DNA of 64,000 nt from Panorpa germanica (GCA_963678705.1 OY783210.1:18539331-18603330), one strand, 5' to 3'; positions 1 to 14,160 are shown, counted from the stretch's first letter. The notes: generated from the sequence alone by a model not told the origin. Made by a program: numbers and translations.

Positions 1-1711
1 TAATTTCTACTTCTCATATAGAAAATATCTTGCATAGAAAGGTTCACACTTTCTGGATTATTACAAGCTAATTTCAAGGTTGATTTTCTTCCTGGGACAC
101 TTTTAAAGAATTTCAAAATTAAGACAGAAGTCAGACAATGTATATCAATTTGTTAATTATTTCCCTTATCCAGTAAGAGAATAAATAAATATTGTCCCGG
201 AGAATCGAACTTATTCCCATTATAATGGAGCATCACAGCATTTACAATATTTTTGATTAACTTAAAGTTGAGAATTACCACAGAACTCAATATCCTGTGT
301 TAGAGCTAATATGTTAATATCGAATAGTGTGGAGCAGAAAATTCAAATTCATACACACAAGAAAATCAATATTAAGTGAGATATTTGCATATTTTTATCA
401 TAAATCATTTACATAAAAAACATTACGGTAGCTGATAGAAAATTCCTGGTCATATTACAACAATATGAGGATATTAAATTCCTAAAAGCATCAATTTGTG
501 TTTGAGTATAAAGATAATATCAAATTTTTAGCAGTATCTATAATGTAGTGTAATCATAATTTGGACTATAATGCTTCTATACATAAAAAGATGGCGATAT
601 TGGTTCTGGTTGACGGTTTTTTATTTTTCAAACGTTTAATAAAAAAAATACCTCTAGAGAGGACACACTACATTTCACTAATACAACATCTGGGACAATA
701 CACGCACGATAGCCTATAAAATCAAATACAGACTACCGAAAGACTCAATTTTTGTAGGTGCTTGCTACACAACACAGAACAATACGTACTTATTTTTATC
801 TAAAATATCACCACAGCAAAATACGGGTTTTTAATCACTTTTCCCTACAAAAACACAGAAGACAAAATAGCAACATTGATTGCGTGGATATTGACGAAAG
901 CTAGACACCGTAGAGTTATGAAATAGACTAATAAAATTATAAACATTTTGTACCTTGGCAGTTTATTATATTTTATTATTTTATGAAATGATTGTAATAC
1001 ACAAGAGATTAAGTCTTGAATTCTTTTTATAGCTACAATTCAGAAAGTGTTTATTTCTAATGCTATGTTATTAAATACTATTATGTATTATAATATAAAA
1101 GTTTTACATATATTTAATAAATTCTCGTCGAGTGTACACCATTATGACGTCAATGTGTTTGTTCTATAAAACTTTTTTTGCAAAAAACTTTTCTGACAAT
1201 TGTGGCTCGGAAAAAGCACAACACGCGACCCGAATACATAATTACATCCAATATAAGATGGCAATAAAGGATGTGCAGTAATATATATGTGATATGCACT
1301 CTAATATATATGTGAAAATGATAAAAGTAAGAGACTAATATTTGTAAGAACGCTTTATTGCTAATTTTAATTTAATAATACATAACAAGATATGCCCATA
1401 CAAATTTTCATTACAACAAAGTTGATTTTTATAATGCTTACATGCATTTTGATAATACAAATAAATTTTCTAAATGTATAAAGCATTATTTCAACAGTAT
1501 AAAAATGGTTTAAAAGAAAGTATTTATTTTAAATTGGATGGATTTTATGATGTCGTTGAATACAGTTAAAAAAATAGCTATCTCAGTTTCACAGAGTTAA
1601 AATGTCTCTCCGATAAAAAACTTCTGGCGTAATGTGAAAAACTTTATTTTCTTCGTTTTTCTTCATGTCATATTCTACTGTCTTTCTTGTTCTTTATCAA
1701 AATTACTTTAC

Positions 1712-1755
<44 letters not shown>

Positions 1756-2544
1756 TATAATATTTAAACCATTGTATATATATATAAATAATACGAGAGT
1801 ATGTAGAACCGGCCTAGTTACTCTACTATCGTACAATATGGTTCATTTATTATTATGTGCGTATCTTTATTAGTTAGAATGGTCTTATGTTCTGATTTAT
1901 ATGTACATCTAATAGATTTGAATGTAGCATTTACGTAACATTTATGTAGTGTATAATAACGAATTACATATACATATCTAACACGTATTTAAAGTTAATC
2001 TTGTTCACAACTCAAGATATTCTTTAAATCGTTTCGAATATTGAGTTTATTAACTTAATTTTAATAGAACTCTTAAACCACCCTTATTTATCTATTACAT
2101 ACCCTACATATATATACATATAGACCTACGAGGGTTGAAGTAGTAAAATACTTTTTGTACCTTTGTGACCCAACACGGAATGAATTTGTAAATGGGTTTA
2201 AACGTGTTAAAACAAGATAAATAACATTTGAAATAGCAAAGTAAACAATTGAACGTATCTGGTCGTAGTTCTGTGATGATAAAAAGCACATTAAGTGAAA
2301 TTGTAATTACAATTGTGTGGGATTTGGTTAATTAGGATCATTTGTGCATATGAGGTTTATTAAAGTAATTAGATATGATACGAGTGTATAACTTTGCAAA
2401 GTGGCAATGACAGATATGATCATTTTATCAACTTGGGTTATACTCGTTTATCATCCCGTCATTTACAGTTACCACAGGTATATATATTATTCTTTTAGGT
2501 TAATATAATGTAAGTTTACATAAATTTATGTTTTTTGGCACACT
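1..2544. other. AT-rich non-coding DNA, no gene seen
   Basis: No reading frame here resembles a protein family, and the short open frames are low-complexity. The stretch holds a (TA)n microsatellite. It may be intron or upstream DNA of the brp gene that starts to be recognisable at 14 kb, but nothing in the sequence proves that. Confidence 0.6.
1714..1749. repeat. (TA)n microsatellite
   Basis: An uninterrupted run of about 18 TA dinucleotides, followed by a short second TA-rich run after a single CA step. Confidence 0.9.
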
Positions 2545-3004
2545 AAATTCGAAGCAAAAGTCAGTTAAAAGGAAGAGATTATTATATGTTACATCCAAAT
2601 TTAAGTAAGAACAGATGGTTTAGAAATGAGTCCCGCAAATTTATATCAACTATAATCAGAATCAAAAGTAATCATTGTAAAACTCCAGCTCACCTGTACA
2701 AAATTAATATTAAATCCGACGATAGATGTCAATGTGGTGAAGAAGGAACTTTGGATCATATTATATTTGAATGCATAAATTATAGTTTAGAAAGATCAAA
2801 ATTCAATAGTGAAATATTAGATATGATTAAAACTTTTTCTGTTAATACTAAATTTTTGTTAAGTGATTCAAAATTAATTAGTGAATTATTTAAATATTTA
2901 GAAATTTGTAAAATAGAATTATAAAATGTTAAATATGTATAAAAAATGTTTGATGGTGGCTATGACGAATAAAAGTCAAATAAATAAATAAATAAAAAAA
3001 AAGA
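2545..3004 (+). mobile_element. 3' end of a non-LTR retrotransposon (Jockey/CR1-like group)
   Basis: The open frame ending at 2924 encodes the C-terminal part of a non-LTR ORF2. A WF motif follows the region after the reverse transcriptase. A Cys/His cluster then reads CQCGEEGTLDHIIFEC (CxC...H...C), typical of the end of Jockey/CR1/R1-type polyproteins. The same frame stays open upstream of the first ATG to about 2547. After the stop comes a short 3' UTR and a tail of AATA units that runs into poly(A), as expected for target-primed insertion. The element is 5'-truncated and lacks the endonuclease and RT domains. The exact clade cannot be fixed from this fragment. Confidence 0.8.
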
Positions 3005-6000
3005 AAAAACCACAAAGCCAAAAGGCAACGCAAAATTAGACTTTTTGTAAAAATAAAATTGATTAAATTTTAAATTGTTTTATAACTTTATTATAATATT
3101 CTTTTTTATGTTTCAGGTAAACTTCAAAATTGTCCGGTTTGAAATCATGAAATTCTGGTAAGACTTTCATTTAAATTGCATGTACATATATAAAATGTAT
3201 TATATTAAGATCCAAGACCAACGTTTTAGGAAAGCTGAAATTTTTAGAATAAATAGTTAGGACCGTAGACGCTTTGAAACGCTATAAATATCGAAAATTT
3301 GAACTTAAACAAACAAAGTAATTTTGTTTATAATTTCTGATTTTACGACTTAATTTGTTCTATGGGAACTATATATATTCATTATCTAATATTGTTATAC
3401 GTTGAAATGCAATATTTAAAGCAGAAATAATTGTACGTAATTTTATTTCTGTTGAGCATTGTTGTTCAGTTATTTTGTAAAAACTTGACGAGCTCTCAAT
3501 CAAGCCGCCATTTCATGCCACACGTGATAATCTCACGTGACTGGAATTATTAACATGTATTAAATATTTATATGTTGGCATTTCGTTTTTATTATAGAAT
3601 AATGAACGATTTCAGAAGTTCTCTATAACACGTTTAATATTTCACTTATACTCGTTTTGTTATAAGTGATATTTTTTAAAAATTTCTCACTAAAATTTAC
3701 CCATAGGATTTTACATTATTTTTTTAAGAACAACATTTTAGAGATTATAATATCTTAAGAACTATAACATTTATAATATTCTATTGAAACAAATGATGCT
3801 CTAAAGTCTAAAAGATTAATAACACAGCAGTATTTTTCTTAATAAGAAACGCCATTACATGTAATATTTAAAGTACAGCAGTTTGATTTCGGTACAATAA
3901 ACATTTGGTCCATGCGCTATTTTAAGACAAATCTCATGGCGCATACTCGCACATAGTTGTGTAAACACGTGTGGTTTCTTTCATTGAAGTCTTTTATTAA
4001 AATCGTGACTGGAATAAGATGAATATATTACAATTTATCACTTATTCAGAAAAATATCTAAACGTAAAATTGAGTTATGTTAAAGATAATAAACAAGGAG
4101 AAATAATAATTTAAAACATTACTGAAATAACAAATAGTATTGTTCTTTGAAAGAAAAATGAATAATTAATTTCTTCCTTTTATTGTTGTGCTTTGATGTT
4201 TATTTTACTGAAGTAGAGTATACATCCGTGTATTAGCTGTCTCTGTGTGAGTTGTTTCGCATTAGCTTATTTTATTGTAGTAAACATGATCCAACTTGTT
4301 GAAATCAATATAAAACTAGAGAAAACTTATTTTACTTACACTTAGATCTTTTATGTAGATCTCTCCTGATGATGTACTTAACCGTTGAAGAAGACATTAA
4401 GAAAATATAGAATCTTCAACATATCAACGCAATATTTTCGTGAAAAGTGGTGATATCTGACTCGCGCGGTTAAGCTCTTGTTACAAACTTTATAAAAAAA
4501 CATCTTCAATATTATTAATTTAAGGCTAATATTTTTAAAAGGTAATGTACCATTATTTTCGCTACTCTCCAAATATTAATATTTTCATATATATAAAACT
4601 ATATCCTATTCAGCAAATCCATGAAAAATTCCGGAAAACAATATAGAGTAAAGAGCTTGATATCGAAACAAAATGGCATTTTATTTTCTGCTAAATGAGC
4701 CAGAGGCTAAAACAAAATGAGACCTAGTTTAAAAATAAAATGTGTCGGGACTTTAAAACATTGAAAAATTCTTTTATTTTGTACTGGTTTTAAATTAGAA
4801 AAAATATACTTTGGTTTTATATCTTTATATTCGTATATGAAGCAATAATGGTGACTATTTTTATTTTGTATAATAGCTGATATTATTTCATGGGTTTTAT
4901 GAAACAATAACTGTGATATTTAGAATTGTTGGTTTTTATGTGACGTAATAATAAACTGACTGTAACGTGTTTTCACTGTGTTAAATATTTATATGACTCA
5001 TAAGTATAGACTGCTAACTTCATTTTATTAACCTTAATAATATTGTGTAAAATGACAATTCTAATATTAGGGTCTCTCGTAAATTTCTAATTGTAAATTA
5101 TTTTGTTATAATATCTGTTCACTTAAGTTACTATTTTTTTTTTGCTATTCGTTATTAAAAAATATTATGAATAAAACCTGCAAATATAAAAATTAAGACA
5201 ATAACGAAAAAATTATTCTAGTTTCAAGTATTCTAGCAGTATTTTACAAGTATTTATTTATTTAATGTTTTTGCCTTTAGGCCCTATATTCTTTAGCCTT
5301 AAATCTTTAAATTACATACCGGTTGCATTTATGAGTTGTCTACGTATTAAATCAGATATAGGATTCAATTTGCATATAACTGCATACTCAACTCAAATTT
5401 TGTTCAACTCAAGTTCATAAACTCAAACATAATCCATTAAATTTGATTACAACCAAACCCAGAAAATATAGCGTTGATTCGATGATAGAACCTAAAGATT
5501 TTATTTAAAAAATCTATTTCACTAATAACTATCTTTCCAAACATGTCATAAAACATTCTTCTGTCACCAGATAAATAAATAATTAAATAAATAGCTATAT
5601 ATACACACACCTAATTAACGAAATGAAATGCCTATACCCTCATTTAGAACATCTGTGTTGTGGTATAATGTTTTCTTAAAATAAATAAGAGGAAGTCTTT
5701 CTTAACATAAAATGTGAAGAATTTGTCGTTTCGCCTTGACACATATACGTTATAAAAATAGCTGAATCTTCTGTAACTATTTATTTTGTCGACTGAGTAT
5801 ATTTATTTACCCATAAAATGTCAAGAAAGGGAAAATCCATCATAAAAAGTTGCTGAAACAAAAAGATAAGCTATTCTATAGTTTTCTTCATAAATTATAT
5901 TTGCACTTTACTTGGATTGTTCGAATATGTTCCAATATAAACACATGTATTTCTTTAATTATCAATATTATTTATGTTTAATTATTTTTGAATAAATCGC

Positions 6001-8022
6001 TATATTACAGGAGATATTAACAATTAAAATAGTTATTTTTAACCGTTTACTCAAAATTTTATTTGGGGGCAGTATTTGCCGAGTGTAAAAATTGTGCTAG
6101 AAAGTTGAAATTTTGTATATAGGCTAACTTATTTACGAATCGAAAAAAAAAATCCCAAATTTTGAAAAAAAGTTGGTCAAATAACGTATAAATTGAAAAT
6201 ATTTTTTATTTTGATAAATTGAATTGAGACGGGATTAAACTCTAGTACTGATATACATTTCAATTAAAAATTAAAAAAAACGACCTGTGCTGAACCATGG
6301 ACCTTAGTTTGGACGTTTCTGCTCTAAAGCTTTGTCCATACTCGTACCACCAGTATCTCTGCTAGTATATGTAGAGTCTATATTATGTTTCTCACTTTGT
6401 AACGACCGACCGACCGGACGTTTTCATTATTTTGAATTAAACTTGTTAATGACATAAAATATGTATAATTACAAACGTAGTTAACTATTACAAACACCAG
6501 TTACTGAGGTTCTGGACAAATGCACTTTGTGACTACCTATAAAACGTTTATTTGTAAACAAATTGAGATAATTAAAAAATAGTTTTAATATAATAAGTTT
6601 TAATTAGTTTATTAGTGTCATCAAAGTTCTATGTAATTAGCAAGTAATTATCAAATTAACAAACAATCTTCAATTTTATTTTTAATTAAAAAAGTTATTT
6701 AACTATATTTCATATTAATTCATTGTTTAACTTTTTATTTAATATAATTAAATTATTCTGTTTGGCCTTGGCTTCTGGTTTTTAATCAGGTTATTACAGT
6801 GTCCAAGATTCATGTATCTACATAAAATATTTTAAGTAAAATTTAAAATTAATAAAAAATTCTAACGTCAAAACTGGCATCAATGTATCTAACACCTTGT
6901 ATGTATAATTATATAGTACTTGACTGAGAATACTGCATAATTAAATTTAAGTTCTAGACGTTGTCAATTTGTTTTAACAAGAGGTCACCTTCACTATGCA
7001 TTTGAATTTAATAGTAGTAGTTAACAAGTAAGTGGCAATTTGATTAAGTAATTTTACAAAATAAATGCAGTGTAGGATGCATAAAAATAATAATAATTCT
7101 TTTATAGCCTCTTAAAATAAAAATCTAGTGTAAAACTATACTTACATTCGAAAATACATACTCAGCTATTTTTTATTAGCGCCTGCCTTCTGTAAGATGC
7201 AACTATAATAACGATTTTCTGTGTATAGTAAATGTGTTCTCTTAAAATTTGTAAAAAGTGTAACTGCTTTTCGCTATTTTTGTTATATTTTCATTAATCA
7301 GACATTGTTTTTAATTAATTTGTTAATAACCAATCGGTTATGCAGAGCCTCAAGAGCGTGCTTCTGCTCCTGCTATAAATCCCGTCACTGACTTCTACAA
7401 ATAATAAAATCGAAAAGTTGCCTTTAATATTTACTGCGTATATTATAAATTCAACTACTCCATGCAGTTAAATTCCCATAGAGCTATTGTTTGCTCGTTT
7501 ATTACTATTATTCTCATACATTTCCATAAACTGGAGGCAATATTAGTGGGTAGCCTGCTTTTAATTATCTGCGGTAATTGAAGTTAAATTCAACAGCTTT
7601 ACGAGTAATTACACAACATTAGTTATAACACAAATATTACCCTATAACCTAGAGGATCTAGAAATTAATTCGACTACGCCAATAACTAGTGTGTATATTA
7701 TATGTATACAACAATGTAGGTTATAAGCAAAAGTAAAATCACGTTTCCATCAACTTTGAAAGTGAAATGAAAATTTTAAATGTTGTATTTGGCTGGAGTC
7801 CAATATATTTTTCCATGTCATATTTTATTTTTATTTTTATTATCAAAAATCAATTTGTTAAAACACAAAGTTAATCAGATATTTTATAAAAGAAATATAA
7901 GAAGTCACTTTCATTTTACATCTTGGGTTTAAGTGTAGTAACTTTAAGCCAGTATTGTAAGAAAACTAATGCTTTTGTAGACTACAATTGAAGATTGAGT
8001 TTTATATTTCTAAAATATCAGG
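3005..8022. other. AT-rich non-coding DNA
   Basis: No coding homology is visible. A slightly GC-richer patch near 6280-6370 resembles a worn tRNA-like SINE head in reverse orientation (separate entry). A 44-nt stretch at 3117-3160 is flanked by splice-like signals but its translation matches nothing known to me. Confidence 0.55.
6278..6370 (-). repeat. possible decayed tRNA-derived SINE head
   Basis: Read on the minus strand, the segment has the layout of a tRNA-derived SINE: an A-box-like start, a central AGAGCAGAAACG stretch, and a B-box-like TGGTTCAGCACAGG. The boxes are mutated and no poly(A) tail or target duplication was found, so this is only a suggestion. Confidence 0.25.
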
Positions 8023-8354
8023 TTGTTTAGTAGAATAAAAATATATTCACAAACTAGTCTTCGTAATATGATAGTCATAAGGGAAACTTCTTGTCAGAGC
8101 ATTAGACAATTTGAAAAGGCCATCTTCAAACTGCGAACAGAACATACGAGGTTGACGCATCAACACTTAATGAGTAAAACAACAGCTTCGCAGTGCAGCA
8201 ACTGTCAGACGCAAATAATAGTTCATCATCTTCTAGTAACCTGCCCACAATATCAAACTTAACGAACAAAAACAGCATGGACATGCTTTCAGACAATACA
8301 GAAGAAATTCAAAAAGTGCTCGAATTCCTAACTGATATAAACTTAATAAATTAA
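8023..8354 (+). mobile_element. frameshifted 3' end of a second non-LTR retrotransposon
   Basis: The frame at 8023-8262 contains LRTEHTRLTHQHLMS followed by CSNCQ...HHLLVTCPQY, the conserved C-terminal block of Jockey/CR1-type ORF2 proteins (LRTGHTRL...C..C...H.L..CP.Y). It stops at 8260. The expected continuation (LSDNTEEIQKVLEFL) appears in another frame at 8277-8354, so the copy carries a frameshift and is dead. It belongs to a different family from the copy at 2.5 kb, since the two C-terminal motifs differ. Confidence 0.75.
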
Positions 8355-9865
8355 ATTTAACTAATTGAACTAGTTGAAATCATCTCAAAGAAAAAAAATA
8401 ATTTCTTTGTACTCCTACCACTTAATTTTTGTAACTGCATATATGATCTCGCTAGACTAACAATCAATAGGTGGCAGCAGTAGTTGACAATATAAATTCT
8501 GCTATTCACAACGGCGGCATTGTTTAAATAAGAAACAATAGTTTACACATTGACCACTAGAAATTATTGTTCAAAGTAAATCAAATTTTTGTTGTTTAAA
8601 ACTAAGTAAGTAACATTTTCATTATAAACATTCTATCAAATTTAGTATTTTACCTAAAACGATCCTCATATATCTTTCATAAAAGATTAAATTCATTAAA
8701 TATTTTAGTCACTTTACTCAGGACGTAATAAATTACTTTGATTTTTTTTTTATTTACACCCACCTTGCTTTTGCTTGCTTGTTAACTTAAAACAGCTTTT
8801 TGGTAAACATCTGCACATGAAAGCTGTAATAAAGCTAAGCATTTCTATTAAAACATCTCACAATATTTTTTTAACAAAACAAAAAAGAAAATATAAAAGA
8901 AAAACAACAAAGAAAATCATCTACGTTATTTTTATAGCAGCTACACAAAAAGGAATTAAGTTTAACAATACGGATTTTTGTAATTAATATATACTCGTAT
9001 ATATATATATGTAGGATTAACTTTGACATAAACATTGTTCCATTAAAGCAATTTTAATAGATTATTAGCTTGTTTGCAGTCTCTGATTATGCATTTCCAT
9101 TTAAACTTATCATGTAAACCACTTTACTGTCGGATTTCATTTAAATATTAGATACTTCAAGGCACTACAGTATTAAAATATTTAAAGTGGACTGGTTGTT
9201 GTGTTCCACGTTAAGTCACGCAATTGTAAAATCATTTCCTTCAACAAAACACTCAGTGTCGAGAAAAGAATTCTAATAGATCATTTGTTGTCGGTAACAT
9301 ACTAGAATATTTTATTTGATGGACTATTAAAGAAATGAGCAGCTTGTATAGAAAATATTGTAAGTCCTATTGAAGAATCTAGCCTAATATTTTCCTTAGA
9401 ATATTGCACTAGTCGGAGCGGAGTATACTCGGTGAAAAACACAGCAAAAGTAGTTTAAAATAACTCTAGAAACGTATATTGTTGATTAATTAATAACACT
9501 TAATTAATCGTATAAGAGAGTTTAATAAATAATATAATAAATGCAACAAGCAGCAGTGTTCTAATAACAGTACCCTAACAACAGCTTGTAGGCTGGTTAA
9601 CCGAGGTTTGAACGAGAAAGTTTAGATGCTTTTAGATCAGATGTTGAAACGTGATTGAGTTATAAATTACTACATAGATTTGTAGATATACTTGATTTTA
9701 GCGGATAATTATAGCTAGATATTGATTTTGGCAGGCAATTGTGAGTAAATATAACAATTAAATCTAAAAATGGTTCTGATTACTAAATTAATTAAACAAT
9801 TAAGTAAGCAGTTTATAATTATTCCAGCAAATAATTTTCATTTTATTTTCATAAGTATAAACGTT
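8355..9865. other. AT-rich non-coding DNA
   Basis: No protein-like frame or RNA gene was recognised. The first few hundred bases may be 3' UTR of the retrotransposon relic just upstream. A short TA-rich run lies near 8990-9010. Confidence 0.5.
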
Positions 9866-9878
9866 ATAAAGAATTTAG
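9866..9878. repeat. SINE target-site duplication, left copy
   Basis: ATAAAGAATTTAG, identical to 10156-10168 on the far side of the SINE poly(A) tail. Confidence 0.9.
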
Positions 9879-10126
9879 AGACGACACAGTGGGCGAGAGC
9901 ATTGATGCTTGACGCCGACTGCTGTGTCTTCGGGTTCGATCCCCGGACCAGATATATATTTTCTGGGTTTGGTTATTATGAACTTATATTGATTATGGTC
10001 ATCCATAATCATACAGTTATTAGGCAGTGGTGTAGCCCACATATATGAGGCCACGACACCATAAATACTGCCAACATTGAAGGAGGTCGTCGGTGATAGG
10101 ACTCAGCATCGGAAATAGGCCGACGT

Positions 10127-10155
<29 letters not shown>
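9879..10155 (+). mobile_element. tRNA-derived SINE, full length with target-site duplication
   Basis: The 5' part is tRNA-like: an A-box-like GTGGGCGAGAGC near 9889 and a perfect B box GGTTCGATCCC at 9933-9943. A tRNA-unrelated body follows (…GTGGTGTAGCCCACATATAT…), then a poly(A) tail at about 10131-10155. The insertion is bounded by a perfect 13-bp direct repeat, ATAAAGAATTTAG, at 9866-9878 and 10156-10168. This defines both ends and shows LINE-type target-primed insertion. The intact duplication and long A-tail suggest a fairly young copy. Confidence 0.9.
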
Positions 10156-10157
<2 letters not shown>

Positions 10158-10168
10158 AAAGAATTTAG
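10156..10168. repeat. SINE target-site duplication, right copy
   Basis: ATAAAGAATTTAG directly after the A-tail, the partner of 9866-9878. Confidence 0.9.
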
Positions 10169-13100
10169 CATTCCATAAAGCAGATATGTAAATATGTAGA
10201 TAAAATAGAACGTACTTTGTTTCCTTTAAACGTATCTACTCGTAACAGTTAATTAATGCATGAAGTTTCGTATATTATTACGTTTAAGTATTAAAGAGTC
10301 GTAAATTCTTGAGATTTAAAGGTAATTTATGACGACATGAAAAATGTGAATATTTTACGTAAAAAAAGTGTGTATCTATATTGAACAGTACTTTTTAAAA
10401 CTTTGTAAGTCTTTTTTTATGGTAGGAAATAAAGATTTTGGATAAAGAAATCTCTGTACTTGGGAAACCTGTAAAAAAAAGATATAAAAGAAAATATCTT
10501 ACTCCCCTTCAAAAGGTAATTTGTTAGAAATCCTTTAGTTTTAACCGTATTATTTGTTGTGGTTGTTTTTTGAGTATTTTTCTTTAATATATTTTAACAT
10601 TTAATAGAAATAATAGATTCCCGCTAGTCAGAAATATTAGAAATAGCTGGAAAAACTTTCTGTGGTCTAAAATCTAAGCAATATTTGGACTTATTGGTTT
10701 TTTTTTAAATACCTTAGCATTGTTTTGCTTTGAAAGTAAGAGAACAAGTTTTATCTTCACAATTTTTCTCTAAACCCAATAACAACCCTACAAACATTTT
10801 TTCGTATCGTAGTAATGTCGAATAGCCTGATTACAAGTTGAGTAAGATTTTCGAAGCACGTTCTAACCCGCAGGCAGAAAATATATTTGGGTATGTTCAG
10901 GAAAAGAAATTTCGTATTTTAAAACTTACGTTTATGAGGTAATTTTGCTTCTGAAAGTTTCGCCTTCGTTTTTGATCCAAAATGCTTTTGAAAATGATAC
11001 TTCTTTTTTTTGTTGTCCATAAGTCAGCCTATATCGCTTAAATGTCGATTTCTATACTAGGTCGAGTTCTAGAATATCGTACTCGAATTTTATACGCTTC
11101 GAATCTAAATTGTTTGTAGGGATGCGCGGTTTGGAGTTTGCAAAATGTGAAGATTTTTCAAAGTTGGAGCAAAAAATATAAAATTCAGTTTTCTTAAAGC
11201 AATATGTTTGGAATAAGTGCGCAAAGTAGGTCTAATTTCAACGACAAAAATATTACATATTCCTTATCGAATTGAAGCTAACATAAGAATGATACAGAGG
11301 TACAAGAATTTTTTTTAAATAAGTAAAGACATGCTCTACTAATAGTAAAACTAAGACTTAGCTGTCAGGACAATTGCACAAAATACTCGTACAAAGAAAT
11401 TGTTATTTTGTATAATAACTAAAGTAACATTTTTCTTAATAAATATTTAGTGGAATATACATCATTATTTTCATATCGTTCACGTATTTGTATTAAGTAT
11501 TTATGGCTAGACTAAAAAGCTAAATATAAAATCTAACTATGATCATATACAGTGGTCTATTTTCAGGGAATTCAACCAAAATGACTTTGTGATAATAATA
11601 GCAGTACTTTAGGGTTGTGCAATATACGAGTAACTGCAATCACAGTCTAAACTCGTACCGGCTACCGTATAAACTTTGTGTGCTTTGGTTATGCTGAGCT
11701 TGAATGTCAAATCGATCGGGTAGTATGAAAAGCTCCCGAGAACCAGAGAACCGCACCAAGTTACAGCGAGAGTAAAGTCCGGGGGTCGGGTTTAGTGGGT
11801 TTGCGTCCACATCCGTGTCCGGGTCATCGACCGGGTGGAATTCACAGAATAGATTATAGGCAATTGAAGGTTTTATTGAAAATGATATGTTCGAAATTTT
11901 AAATAAATGTCAAATAAGATCTACGATATTAAATTTGCAGAGCCCTGTAAAGCCTGTATTAAAAATGGAGTTTGTTTGAACTAGAATCAGTTCTTGCTTT
12001 ATATTAAGTAATTAAAAGAGATTTTTAAATAATATTTGATAGGGAAAGTCTTAAGAATTGAAGAGTTCAAATAGCAAATCAACTTAGAATTGTTTAGGTG
12101 TTTATTATATATATATTAAATTTCAAACAAAGTAGAAAAATGTTATTATTAAAATTTCTTTAGTTACACAAGGGAATCCAGTAACACTTATTGTTGGTGC
12201 AAAAGTTTTCCGCTTTCCACTATGCTCAAGTTTTCAACGGGGAAGTTTTATTCCCATACTGACGCTTGTAATAAACTTCAAAGTTTTCTCAACATCAAAG
12301 TTTATTTCTTATAACTTTTATTTTAACTCTGACACTACCTAAATATATTTTGATACATTTCAAATATTTTAGAAATGCTTATCGATGTGGAAAAGTGAAC
12401 ATTTTCTTTAGAAAAGAGGAAAAGTCGGTTTAAGTTGATGTTAAATAGGTTAGGAGTATGTTATTATAATAATTGTATTTTAACAATAAGGGGAAATTAT
12501 ATAAGAGATAATCCACCCACTAAATGTCTTATTTTATTCATTTAAAATTAACAATTTTCTAAAAATTCAATACTGCTTTTACATTAGCAGTTTTTCACGC
12601 CGCAAAACCGACGTGTTTTAAAAAGAGAAACAAAAATTTATTTGATAATGAATAACCATTATTTTTGTACACAAATTGTCTATAATAAATATTTAAAAAC
12701 CTTATGATGCCTGTCATAAAAATATCCGGCGTCAAAAAACAGCGCAGAATCTATTTGGTACAGGACCAAGCTAGTCTGGCTTTTATTTCAAAAATTTCAG
12801 CGTAAATGCAGTAAAAGATATTGTGGTTAGTCTAAAAAAGAAAAGATTGCAATAAACACCGTTAATGGAAATGAATCGTTTTCATTTTTACTAAAATATA
12901 TCTAGTAATTATGTATACACGGGTATAAATAGTCTATTTAATAATTAATCTGTAATACACAGATCGATGAACAAAAGCGATAGTTATCGTAACTACTACG
13001 TAACTATAACACGACTGACAGTAAACAATTCCATGTAATTACAAACAATTTCATCCGAAATAGAAATCTTTTATGTCGTATTTAGTATATCAATACTTTT

Positions 13101-14010
13101 TAATTAATCATTTGATATCTATATACAATTTTGCGTATATTAACAAACAATCATTTATTTGTTCATTAAAAATAAAGTTAATTAAATTTTGTTTGGAATT
13201 CTTTTTGTAAATTTCAATTAATTGAAACATACCCGTATATGTTCCTCATCATAGACTAAAAAATGCAATTGTTTTGTTCGCTTTTATTCAGATCAAAACC
13301 AGCATTTTTGGATCGTCCGATTTCAGACTTTCGCTCAATGATAATATGACGGAAATTTTTTCTTCTATTCTCCAAATTTCATGCGATTTTTCTGAAAAAG
13401 AATTACTATAAATTTGTTTCGATCCGGCACTGATTATGACTGGTAAAAGCCAATGGTTCATATGTATCTTATTTCATAAAACTGAAATTATATTTTTCAT
13501 ACTTCAATCATCAACCAAAGTATAATCTTTTGAAAAGATAATTAATGTAAAAGTAAGGAGCTTAAATTTTTGTAATATAAACTTTTTGTAACATGTTTCC
13601 TTTATATTTTAACTTTTTGTAAAACCCTTGAAGCTTTTTTTTATTTTATACAATTTTATTCACACGGAAAATTGAAGCTGCTGAAATGTAACTGAACCGA
13701 GTAAAGTTTAAAATGTTTTAATGTTGTCAAAAAGAGTTTTTCCCGAGCGTCAGATGGCAATGTGGTTTTCTACAGGATCTTCTCGTAATTAGAGAAAATA
13801 TGATTAATTCTGTTGCCAGCAAAATGCAGAAAATGAGAGAGTGAGCCCTGAAATTGTTCTTTCATTTATATTTTCACATAATATATTCAAACTGCCCCTA
13901 AACTTTCAAATTATTGAAAATAAATATCGGAAATTTGATAATGTACAACTGTTCTACATCTATATAACTCCCCTATGTAAAACTAAGTTTTGTTTTCTTA
14001 TCTATTTCAG
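10169..14010. other. non-coding DNA before the first recognised brp exon
   Basis: Mostly AT-rich with no coding homology. The exon expected before 14011 (the ELKS segment that ends in STENQ in flies) was looked for and not found here. One GC-richer patch at 11640-11850 is listed separately. Confidence 0.5.
11640..11850. repeat. GC-rich patch, probable dispersed-repeat fragment
   Basis: A block of about 200 bp with much higher GC than its surroundings, including CCGGGGGTCGGGTTTAGTGG and a CCGGGTCATCGACCGGGTGG segment containing a small CCGGGTC/GACCGG inverted repeat. There is no coding frame. The abrupt composition change suggests a piece of a repeat family, which I cannot name. Confidence 0.35.
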
Positions 14011-14160
14011 AAACAAGCAATGTTGGTTAGACAACTGGAGGAAGAATTAAGATTGCGCATGCGTGCTCCATCGTTGGAATTGCAACAACAGCTTGAAGTG
14101 CTATTCTCTGAGAACGAACATCTGACAAGAGAAATCGCTATATTAAGGGATACCATAAAG
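14011..14160 (+). CDS. brp: brp exon a (first recognised)
   Basis: 50 codons, phase 0 at both ends, from a TTTCAG acceptor to AAG|GTAAGT. It encodes KQAMLVRQLEEELRLRMRAP and then the FSENEHLTREIAILRDTIK stretch, closely matching the first strongly conserved coiled coil of insect BRP. An apparent in-frame ATG just inside is an internal Met, not a start. Confidence 0.95.

Noticed and set aside
1634..1873. 79-codon frame with YIYIYIYI
   Set aside because: It is a translation of the (TA)n microsatellite.
3117..3160. 44-nt micro-exon (VNFKIVRFEIMKFW) with TTTCAG and GTAAGA signals
   Set aside because: The peptide does not match BRP or anything I know, and chance splice-like signals are common in AT-rich DNA.
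9881..9952. Functional tRNA gene
   Set aside because: It has a good B box but does not fold into a convincing cloverleaf with an acceptor stem, and it continues into a SINE body with poly(A) and a target duplication.
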